IMG/VR virus record: IMGVR_UViG_3300028840_001064
Location: 1-44,932 of that record
Strand: one strand, 5' to 3'
DNA: 44,932 bases
Source of the DNA: a virus
Shown: in pieces, positions 38,931 to 44,932 of the stretch
How positions within the stretch are numbered: the first letter of the stretch is position 1
How the letters are laid out: each line of letters begins with the position of its first letter
Notes under the pieces: generated by a model
What the model was told of the DNA's origin: nothing
What the model saw: only the letters and a program-made list of their open reading frames with translations
Database searches by the model: none
Program-made: the position numbers and the translations under genes

Positions 38931-40115
38931 ATGGCGTTCAAGAACCTCGTAAGTAGAAGCCCCATTAAGAAGGAAGCCCAGGACGCGCTCCGCGAGAGCG
39001 CCGGACTGCCGCAGGGTCGCGGCCGAGTGACCCGCGTCAAGATCGACCTTGAGACCGACCGGGTCCAGGGTCACGTCATCGTCCCTCGCGGTTTCAGCGC
39101 GGAGGGCGGAGTCCTCGTCGCGGCGATCTCGCCCGACGCCGCCGAGCAACATCAGAAGTTCCTCTCGGAGGAGGCGCTCCAGGATCGTTGCTTCGCCGAG
39201 GGGAAGAAGGTCGGCTTCGAGTTCCCGAACGAGGAGCCGAAGAATCCCTACGGTCGCGACTGGAAAAACGAGGAGCGCTCCAGGCTGGAGCGGGTCTCCC
39301 ATCACTACTGGCGGAACGGCTGGGAGGCGGGGCGCGAGCGCTACTTCTCGCGCTTCTGCCAGATCTGCCGCCGCCGGGACGAGTCTATCGTCCACGGCTT
39401 CCACGTCTTCGACATCGATCTCGTCTACGGGGATCACGACCTCGCGACGCAGCGTTACCGTTACTTCAAGGCCTGCGCGTCCTGCCGCGCCTTCGTCCAG
39501 GAGACCGAGGCCGAGCGGATGAACGTCGACCGGCCTTCCGACGATCCGCCTCCGGGCGCGTCGGTCGGCCCGAAGGATCACCGGAAGGAACGCTTCGCCG
39601 TCATGTTCGAGAACTCCGACGGTCCCGAGTCTCTTCACGGCTGCCGCTATTATGGCGGCGGCTCGCTCTACGGGACGACGGACGCGCAGAAGGCGCTCCT
39701 CATGAGGAAGAGCGTCGCTCAGAGGCAGGCGAAGAAGCTCGACGGCCGGATCGTCTCCGAGTTCGAGATGGACCGGATCATCGCCGACGAGAAGAAGGCG
39801 GCCGAGGCGCAGTTCGAGGCCGAGAACGAGGCCGAGCGGATCATGAGCGAGCGGAGCGGCGGCGGGAATCCCGTCGCCGTGATCTCCTCTCCTCCTGAGC
39901 CGACGAGCCCGCCTCCGGCGGTCGAGCCGGTCGAGCCGGGGACGGAGGAAGGCTGCCGCGCCTGCGAGCGCTATCCCGTCCTCTGCGGCTGCGGCTGGGG
40001 GAACCTGAGCCTCCCGGCCTGCGAGGTCCCGCAGTTCTGCCCGGTCTGCGGCTTCGACTTCTGGGCGAACCTGGAAGAGCCCGACATCTCCGAGAACTGC
40101 GCGAGGTTGATATGA
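38931..40115 (+). CDS. early zinc-ribbon protein of unknown function
   Basis: A 394-residue protein. The ATG at 38931 has AAGGAGG 5 nt upstream; a start at 38907 lies inside the hairpin and is rejected. The middle contains CQICRRR ... CASC (about 143-183), and the end contains CRACERYPVLCGCGWG ... CPVCGFDFW, a zinc-ribbon pair. Between them is a Lys/Glu-rich helix (about 260-310) and a Pro-rich linker. Many Arg and His suggest nucleic-acid binding. As first gene after the strongest promoter and next to the helicase it may be a replication or host-takeover protein. No family was recognised. Confidence 0.55.
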   Translation: MAFKNLVSRSPIKKEAQDALRESAGLPQGRGRVTRVKIDLETDRVQGHVIVPRGFSAEGGVLVAAISPDAAEQHQKFLSEEALQDRCFAEGKKVGFEFPNEEPKNPYGRDWKNEERSRLERVSHHYWRNGWEAGRERYFSRFCQICRRRDESIVHGFHVFDIDLVYGDHDLATQRYRYFKACASCRAFVQETEAERMNVDRPSDDPPPGASVGPKDHRKERFAVMFENSDGPESLHGCRYYGGGSLYGTTDAQKALLMRKSVAQRQAKKLDGRIVSEFEMDRIIADEKKAAEAQFEAENEAERIMSERSGGGNPVAVISSPPEPTSPPPAVEPVEPGTEEGCRACERYPVLCGCGWGNLSLPACEVPQFCPVCGFDFWANLEEPDISENCARLI

Positions 40116-42040
40116 GCGTCCTCGACAACGCGCTCCTGACTCCCGATCAGCGGGCCTTCGTCGAGCATGACGAGGGTCCGCTCGTCGCGCTCTCGGTCGC
40201 CGGGAGCGGGAAGACTCACGCGCTCACTTACCGGATCGCTCGGCTCCTGGAGAAGGGGGTCCCTCCGGAGGAGATCGTCGCCGTGACGTTTACGAAGAAG
40301 GCGGCGGGCGAGATGGCGGAGCGCGTCGCGAAGCTCGTCGACGATGAGGCGATCTCCTCGAAGCTCAACGTCCGGACCTTTCACTCCTTCTGCTATTCGA
40401 TCCTGCGGGAGTGCGGGAAGGGACGGAAGGGCGTCGCGGCCGACTGGCAGCAAAAGAAGATCGTTCAAGACGTCCTGAAGGAGCGGGGCATCGACGAGCA
40501 ACCCGTCCCGATCCTCAACGCGATCTCCTGGCTGAAGAATAACCTCGAAGAGCCGGACCCGAACGGCGAGAGCGTGAAGGGCGTCCCCGCCTGGATCGTC
40601 GACGCCGTCTTCCACGAATACGAGAAGGCGAAGGTCCGGCAGAACATCCTCGACTTCGACGATATGCTCGTCCTCGGCCTCCAGGCCGTGAAGAAGAGGG
40701 CCGAGCATTATCGGAAGCGCTTCCCGTGGGTCCTCGTCGACGAGTTCCAGGATACGAACGTCGCGCAGTTCGCCCTTCTGAAGGCGCTCTGCCCGACCCG
40801 TTGCAGCGCGGGCTCGAAGAACCTCACGAAGGGGCCGAATCTGACGGTTGTCGGCGACGATGATCAGTCGATCTATGGCTGGAGAGCGGCGAAGCCTGAG
40901 TTCCTGATCCAGTTCGAGGAGACGTATTCTGACGCGACGGTTGTTCGGATGCAGGAGAACTTCCGCTGCGTCGAGCCGATCCTGAATCACGCGAACGACC
41001 TCATTCATCATAACGAGGTCCGCGTCCCGAAGAGACTCGTCGCCGGACTCGACGCCCAGAAGAAGGGGAACGAGCCCTCGATTCTCTTCGGCGCTGACGA
41101 AGACGACGAAGCCTCCCGGATCCTGGAGGAGGCAGTCTCTCTTCACGAGGCGGAGAAGGTCGACTGGAAGGACATCGCCGTTCTCTACCGGACGAACGCG
41201 CAGAGCCGGGCGCTCGAAGACGAGCTTATCCGGCAGCGCATCCCTTACCAGATCCTCGGCGGGCTCGGCTTCTACGGTCGCGCCGAAGTGAAGGACCTCG
41301 TCGCCTATGCTCGGCTCGCCGTCAACGTCGACGATGACGAGGCCTTCTCCCGGGTCTACAACCGGCCGAACCGCTTCCTCGGGAAGGCCGCGCTCAAGGC
41401 GATCCAGACTCACGCGACGAAGCGGAAGTCCTCCCTCTTCGCGGCGGCCGACGACCTGAAGGTCTGGCCGAGGCGCTATATGGAGGGCAAGGTCGACGAG
41501 TTCCTGGGGATCCTGCGGAGCTTCCAGGGACGCGGCGGCGACCCCGGCGAGACGCTGAAGGCTCTCGCCGAGATGATCGGTTATCGAGCGTATCTCGCCG
41601 AGCAAGGCGACGACGACGCCGATGATTCGCGCTGGGAGAACTGCGAGAGTCTCTTCACGGCGGCCTCGGGCTTCGAGGCGCTCGGAGACTTCGTCTTCTT
41701 CGCGAAGCAAGCGGGCGAGAAGAAGGCGGCCGAGAACGGTCGCGACGCGCTGACGCTCCTCACTCTTCACCGTTCGAAGGGGCTGGAGTGGCCGGTCGTC
41801 TTCGTCGCCGGGGTCTGCGGAGGCCTCCTGCCTCACGCCCGGAACGAAGACGTTGAAGAAGAGCGCCGATTGCTTTATGTTGGTATGACGCGGGCTCGGC
41901 GTGACCTCTTCCTCGGCGTCCCCGCGATGGTCAACGGAAAGCCCCGGGACGTTTCCTTCTTCCTCGCGGAGACCGGGATCGCGTCCACGGTGAAGGAGCC
42001 GACGAAAGTCGAGACCGAAGGAGGGACCGATGGCAAGTAA
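40112..42040 (+). CDS. UvrD/Rep/PcrA-type DNA helicase
   Basis: A 642-residue superfamily 1A helicase that unwinds DNA 3' to 5' using ATP. All main motifs are visible: LTPDQRAFV near residue 9, Walker A AGSGKT (30-35), VAVTFTKKAAGEM, RTFHSFCYSIL, Walker B VDEFQDTN (Asp210-Glu211), GDDDQSIYGWR (about 250), ENFRC, VLYRTNAQSRALE, LHRSKGLEWPVVFV and the arginine-finger motif GMTRAR (591-596). Length is near the family norm, with no large insertion. The start overlaps the previous stop (ATGA). It likely drives phage replication or recombination from the nearby origin. Confidence 0.95.
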   Translation: MSVLDNALLTPDQRAFVEHDEGPLVALSVAGSGKTHALTYRIARLLEKGVPPEEIVAVTFTKKAAGEMAERVAKLVDDEAISSKLNVRTFHSFCYSILRECGKGRKGVAADWQQKKIVQDVLKERGIDEQPVPILNAISWLKNNLEEPDPNGESVKGVPAWIVDAVFHEYEKAKVRQNILDFDDMLVLGLQAVKKRAEHYRKRFPWVLVDEFQDTNVAQFALLKALCPTRCSAGSKNLTKGPNLTVVGDDDQSIYGWRAAKPEFLIQFEETYSDATVVRMQENFRCVEPILNHANDLIHHNEVRVPKRLVAGLDAQKKGNEPSILFGADEDDEASRILEEAVSLHEAEKVDWKDIAVLYRTNAQSRALEDELIRQRIPYQILGGLGFYGRAEVKDLVAYARLAVNVDDDEAFSRVYNRPNRFLGKAALKAIQTHATKRKSSLFAAADDLKVWPRRYMEGKVDEFLGILRSFQGRGGDPGETLKALAEMIGYRAYLAEQGDDDADDSRWENCESLFTAASGFEALGDFVFFAKQAGEKKAAENGRDALTLLTLHRSKGLEWPVVFVAGVCGGLLPHARNEDVEEERRLLYVGMTRARRDLFLGVPAMVNGKPRDVSFFLAETGIASTVKEPTKVETEGGTDGK

Positions 42041-42833
42041 AGAGGCAAAGGGCAAGTTGTCGAGGGTCGGGGCAGCCTCCGGGCTGCCCCTTCCTGATTC
42101 TGCGGAAGGCCTGGACTCTGAGGTCCGGGATCTCGTCGCGTCGCTGGACCGGAACGCGCTCCGCCTGGGAGACCTCCTGCGTGAGGTCCAGCGGACGGAG
42201 GGCTGGGTCCCTCTGGGCTTCCAGACCTTCGACGAATACCTGAAGCATCGCTTCGACCGGCGGCGGCGCTGGGCTCAACTCGTGATCCGGGCGGCGGAGA
42301 AGATGGCCGAGCTTCCCCTCCTGCGGGAGAAGGCGAGCGTCCTCGGCCCCTCGAAGACCCGGCTCCTCGCGGACGCGGCGACGCCGGAGACGGAGAAGGC
42401 CTGGATCGAGCGCGGGCTCTCTTCGACCTTCCGGGACCTGAAGGCCGCCGTTACCTCCTGCCGGGACAACGGCGGGGCGGCGAAGGGGAAGGTCGACCCC
42501 GGCGCGGAGAAGACGACGACGACCTACTTCTCCCTCTTCAGGGGGCAGTCGGAGACGGTCGAGCGAGCCCTGGAGATCGCGGCTCGGTCGACGAACTCGG
42601 AGAAGCGGGGTCATAACTTGGAGATGATCGCGGCCGAGTTCCTGACCGTCTACGGGGCAGAGGAGGAAGACGAGAAGGTCGTCTTCCGGGCTCGGCTTCG
42701 GGAAGTCATAAATCACCTTGCGACCCAGGACGAAAAGGCGGTTCTCCGCCTCCTGGAGGCCGCTGGCTGGGATGTAGGAGGAATCGAGGGGGCGAAGGTC
42801 CCGGACGGCGCTCTCGTCGCCTGGAGGGGCTGA
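42030..42833 (+). CDS. helical DNA-binding-type protein, partner-like to the HNH gene
   Basis: A 267-residue protein overlapping the helicase gene by 11 nt. Residues about 45-140 (GFQTFDEYLKHRFDRRRRWAQ, LRLLADAATPETEKAWIERG, RDLKAAV) resemble the helical N-terminal part of a large bacterial family that usually ends in an HNH nuclease domain (pattern F.SF..Y...R.....R.A...L..A....LP.L...). Here that HNH domain is a separate gene directly downstream. The rest is helical with no catalytic residues. It may bind DNA. Confidence 0.5.
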   Translation: MASKEAKGKLSRVGAASGLPLPDSAEGLDSEVRDLVASLDRNALRLGDLLREVQRTEGWVPLGFQTFDEYLKHRFDRRRRWAQLVIRAAEKMAELPLLREKASVLGPSKTRLLADAATPETEKAWIERGLSSTFRDLKAAVTSCRDNGGAAKGKVDPGAEKTTTTYFSLFRGQSETVERALEIAARSTNSEKRGHNLEMIAAEFLTVYGAEEEDEKVVFRARLREVINHLATQDEKAVLRLLEAAGWDVGGIEGAKVPDGALVAWRG

Positions 42834-42835
42834 GA

Positions 42836-43213
42836 ATGGGTCGAGGCTTTCCCCGGCGACGGGTCAAGCGGCGACCGGCGGACCCCCGGAAGAGCAAGGC
42901 GGAGTCCTGGAGGAAGCGGGCCTCGGAGGTCTTCGAGCGCGACGGCTATCGATGCCGGGCGCTGACCGACCCCCTCCCTCGGCCGACGGGTGATCCGACC
43001 TCTGAGGAGCGCTGCCGGCGGCGGGCGACCCTTCAGGCTCATCACCTTCTCAACCGATCTCAGGGCGGCAAGGATCACCCGGACAACCTCTTGACCCTCT
43101 GCGCCGATCACCATACGGCCGCGACCCTCCGGAAGGAGGTCTTCTACCGGGATCGCTATGGGCTCCTAGCGCGAGCCTGGAGGCTCTCCTGGGAGGCGGA
43201 GCCGACCCCGTGA
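42836..43213 (+). CDS. HNH endonuclease
   Basis: A 125-residue nuclease. The core is LQAHHLLNRSQGGKDHPDNLLTLCADHH: the His-His pair, the central Asn (DNLLTLC) and the final His form the beta-beta-alpha metal site, with Cys residues (CRAL, CRRR, LCADHH) able to hold a structural zinc. The first 35 residues are basic. It is two bases after the helical partner-like gene. It may act in packaging-end processing, recombination or homing, although no intron is visible. The stop overlaps the next GTG. Confidence 0.8.
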   Translation: MGRGFPRRRVKRRPADPRKSKAESWRKRASEVFERDGYRCRALTDPLPRPTGDPTSEERCRRRATLQAHHLLNRSQGGKDHPDNLLTLCADHHTAATLRKEVFYRDRYGLLARAWRLSWEAEPTP

Positions 43214-44079
43214 AGGGTGGGGCGATCCTCCTCTGGCGGTCGGTCCAGACAACCGAGGCGCTCTCCGACCGGGAGCCCTCCTGCGAGCGCTGGGCCTGGA
43301 CGGACATCCTCCTCTCGGCGTCGGCGAACGGCTTCGAGGGGCTCGGCCCGGGGGAGGTCCGGATGACGGCTCGCTTCCTCGCGAACCGGCACCGCTGGAG
43401 CCGAGGGAAGGCGGAGCGCTTCCTCGCGAAGCTCGTTCGAGAGGAGATGCTGATCCCCGTCCGGCGGGCCGTCTCCAGGCACGAGGGGAGCGTCTACCGG
43501 ATCGCGAACTGGAGCGAGGGGCAGAAGTTCCCGTCGTCTGCGCGGAAGGGCGCAGACGTTTACGCGGGGCCGTGGGAGCGGGACGGTAAACGAGACGGTA
43601 AGCGGGACGGTAAGAAGCCCTCCCAGACTGGCGCTCCAGTCGATGCCGGGACGGTAAGCGGGACGGTAAGCGGGACGAAGTCAACTAAGATCAGCAACGC
43701 AGATCAACAAACTGATCGCGGCTCGCGGGCTCCCCGCGACTACTCTCGCTCGAAGAGCCCTCACGTCCGGCTCCTCGGCTACTTCCTGGATCTCCACGAG
43801 AGCCATAGGTTCGGCGAATACGATCCGGTCTTCGGGCGCGACTACAAGATCCTCCGAGACCTCGTCGGGCTCAACGGCGAGGCCCTGGCTCGCGAATACG
43901 TCGAGGCGTTCTTCAACGCCTGCCGCTGGAAGGAAGACCTCCGGCAGCCGATGAAGGAGGACCGGGACGACCCCCGCTTCTGGGCGGGGAGTTGCTCGCT
44001 CTCGGTCCCGGGTCTCCTGAAGGCGCTCCCTCACCTGAAGCGGGGCTATACGTTCGAGAATAAGCGGAAGAGAGGCTGA
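43210..44079 (+). CDS. replication initiator-like protein carrying the origin
   Basis: A 289-residue protein from a GTG overlapping the HNH stop. The first 110 residues have the winged-helix layout of phage initiators: W.D.L..A..., RMTARFLANRHRWSRGKAERFLAKLVREEMLIP, then a YRIANW wing end. A low-complexity linker (DGKRDGKRDGKK and GTVSGTVSGTK, about 124-158) is the coded form of 12-bp DNA repeats, and a helical C-terminal domain follows (about 180-285, LGYFLDLHESHRFGEYDP ... YVEAFFNACRWKED). Iterons inside the initiator gene with an adjacent AT-rich tract are known from lambda O. No ATPase motif is visible. Confidence 0.65.
   Translation: MKGGAILLWRSVQTTEALSDREPSCERWAWTDILLSASANGFEGLGPGEVRMTARFLANRHRWSRGKAERFLAKLVREEMLIPVRRAVSRHEGSVYRIANWSEGQKFPSSARKGADVYAGPWERDGKRDGKRDGKKPSQTGAPVDAGTVSGTVSGTKSTKISNADQQTDRGSRAPRDYSRSKSPHVRLLGYFLDLHESHRFGEYDPVFGRDYKILRDLVGLNGEALAREYVEAFFNACRWKEDLRQPMKEDRDDPRFWAGSCSLSVPGLLKALPHLKRGYTFENKRKRG
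43535..43558. repeat. 9-bp inverted repeat left of the iterons
   Basis: CGTCTGCGC (43535-43543) and GCGCAGACG (43550-43558) are perfect complements with a 6-nt loop. It begins 45 nt before the iteron array and may be a binding site of a dimeric replication protein. Confidence 0.55.
43580..43683. repeat. iteron array, putative origin of replication
   Basis: Five 12-bp direct repeats with consensus GGGACGGTAAGC occur at 43580, 43592, 43604, 43648 and 43660, in two groups of three and two with no spacer inside a group. A decayed sixth copy starts at 43672 (GGGACGAAG). Directly right (about 43679-43717) the DNA becomes AT-rich and contains GATCAG/CTGATC. The set inverted repeat, iterons and AT-rich tract matches the lambdoid origin plan. 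Confidence 0.7.
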
Positions 44080-44080
44080 G

Positions 44081-44722
44081 ATGGCGAAGTCGAATAGAGG
44101 CGACGACGAAGAGGTCGGCGGATGGTGGCTCCCGAAGGACTGGGAGAACCTCTCGAAGTGCGACGGGCTCGTCCACTTGGAAGACGACCTCGGGGACGTC
44201 CACGTCGCGATCTGCGAGCAACGTCACTCCTACGACTCGGCGGACTTCTTCGGGCATCAAATCGAGAAGCGGAAGGTCGGGATCGAGATCCAGACTCGGC
44301 GGGCCTCTGACCGTTACGCGGACCGCTTCAAGCCGGAGGACTATGTCCGGAGCCTGATCGCGAGGATCAACTCGAAGGCGGCCCGGGTCGTCTCCGAGCG
44401 GCTGACGGGGAAGCGGGGGATCCCGCCCGAGGCGAAGGAGGCCTTCCAGATCCGCGACCGGGTCCGGGCTGAGCTTGAGAAGCTGATCCCTGAGTCGAGC
44501 CGACCGAGCCGACCGGCCGGGGCTCTCTACGATCTCGTGACCGGCGGCGGCGACTCCTGGGAGGAGTGGCGGCGGGCGGATCAGGACTGGAGCGCCCGGC
44601 GGCGTCAGGCCATCCTAGCGCTCTGGGAGAAGCATACCGGGGGCTCGCGAGTCGAGCGCGTGAGCGGCCCGAGGGAGCTTCCGCTGCCCGAGGTCCCGGA
44701 AGGCGATGAGGTCCCCTTCTAG
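44081..44722 (+). CDS. hypothetical replication-region protein with an SSB-like acidic tip
   Basis: A 213-residue protein one base after the initiator stop. The N-terminus is acidic with WWLPKDW; the centre is mixed with IGIEIQTRR-type strands and basic helices (YVRSLIARINSKAARVVSERL). The last residues, PEVPEGDEVPF, resemble the acidic Pro-Phe tip of single-stranded DNA-binding proteins (DDDIPF), which recruits repair and replication proteins. No OB-fold is recognisable, so it is not called SSB. It overlaps the RusA start by 17 nt. Confidence 0.5.
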   Translation: MAKSNRGDDEEVGGWWLPKDWENLSKCDGLVHLEDDLGDVHVAICEQRHSYDSADFFGHQIEKRKVGIEIQTRRASDRYADRFKPEDYVRSLIARINSKAARVVSERLTGKRGIPPEAKEAFQIRDRVRAELEKLIPESSRPSRPAGALYDLVTGGGDSWEEWRRADQDWSARRRQAILALWEKHTGGSRVERVSGPRELPLPEVPEGDEVPF

Positions 44723-44932
44723 CGAGCCTGAGCGCGTCGAGCCGGTCTCCTTCTTCGTCGAGGGGAAGCCCCAGGCATGGGAGCGGGCGATCCCTCGGCG
44801 AGGGGGGAAGGGGCGCTTCACGGCTCCGAAGGACCGGGCCTGGAGGACCCGGGTCGGCTGGGCTGGGAGGCAGGCGATGGGGCCGCGCTCGCCGCTGGAG
44901 ATCCCCGTCGCGCTGCATCTCGTCTTCGTCCT
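44706..44932 (+). CDS. rusA: RusA-type Holliday junction resolvase (3' truncated by window end)
   Basis: The 75 visible codons show the RusA N-terminus: VSFFVEGKPQAWERAIPRRGGKGRFTAPKDRAWRTRV in outline (strand F..EG.P...ERA, Lys/Arg loop, T.PK...W...), then an Ala/Gly helix and the strand VALHLVF. The catalytic acidic residues lie later and are beyond the window. The ATG at 44706 is inside the end of the preceding gene. It would resolve four-way junctions made by the annealing and nuclease pair or by replication forks before packaging. Confidence 0.75.
   Translation, partial: MRSPSSEPERVEPVSFFVEGKPQAWERAIPRRGGKGRFTAPKDRAWRTRVGWAGRQAMGPRSPLEIPVALHLVFV

Noticed and set aside
42836-43213. Homing HNH inside an intron or intein
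   Set aside because: The flanking genes are complete and coupled by stop/start overlaps, and no interrupted gene or splice-like structure is seen.
43580-43683. CRISPR-like or tandem coding repeat without DNA function
   Set aside because: Units are 12 bp, directly adjacent and without unique spacers, so it is not CRISPR. The flanking inverted repeat and AT-rich tract favour iterons.

Overview
The window is a near-contiguous piece of a tailed double-stranded DNA phage (or prophage) genome with siphovirus-type architecture. Every gene I can support lies on the + strand. Genes are packed head to tail, many with ATGA, GTGA or TTGA stop/start overlaps. The DNA is visibly G+C-rich. Purine-rich Shine-Dalgarno sequences and sigma-70-like promoters (-35/-10 with 16-18 bp spacers) point to a bacterial host. 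I cannot name the host. One protein pair (42030-43213) resembles a family I associate with Myxococcota/deltaproteobacterial genomes, which is only a weak hint. I see no integrase, repressor, tRNA, CRISPR or transposase, so lifestyle is undecided.

Layout. (1) 1-2837: tail of an upstream gene, an orphan DNA methyltransferase, then small basic, membrane, coiled-coil and HTH proteins. (2) 2842-7198: small terminase, Cys-rich and nuclease-like accessory proteins, large terminase. (3) 7343-14813: portal, a MuF-type head protein fused to a predicted anthrax-lethal-factor-like zinc metallopeptidase domain, two small genes, and a prohead protease/scaffold/major capsid polyprotein that seems to start at CTG and has a second in-frame start before the scaffold-capsid part. 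A strong intrinsic terminator follows. (4) 14893-19738: head-tail connectors, a tail-terminator-like protein with an extra carbohydrate-binding-like domain, the tail tube protein, and the tail assembly chaperone pair joined by a -1 frameshift on T_TTT_TTC. (5) 19739-34544: tape measure, two paralogous distal-tail-like proteins, a large hub/fibre protein with three related beta-sandwich domains, a lectin-like protein, and a fibre locus with tandem paralogues, a 20-residue repeat protein and a Cys-cluster protein. (6) 34541-36434: lysis cassette (lytic transglycosylase, membrane/coiled-coil protein, holin, spanin-like proteins). (7) 36431-44932: early-type region with two promoters and one terminator. 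It encodes an HTH protein, a Rad52-like annealing protein, a RecB/Cas4-like nuclease with probable Fe-S cluster, a zinc-ribbon protein, a UvrD-type helicase, an HNH pair, a replication initiator carrying an iteron-type origin inside its own gene, a protein with an SSB-like C-terminal tip, and a RusA resolvase cut by the window end.

How it fits together. The right-hand genes would replicate and recombine the genome, with origin, helicase, annealing protein, nuclease and resolvase. The left and centre package it (TerS/TerL/portal), build and mature the head (protease-capsid) and assemble a long non-contractile tail. By the rule of thumb of about 1.5 angstrom per residue, the 1068-residue tape measure implies a tail near 160 nm. 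The most unusual features are the MuF-metallopeptidase fusion, the CTG-initiated protease-capsid polyprotein with nested start, a beta-sandwich domain shared by the neck/tail-terminator protein and the tail tip, and the IR-iteron-AT-rich origin inside the initiator gene.
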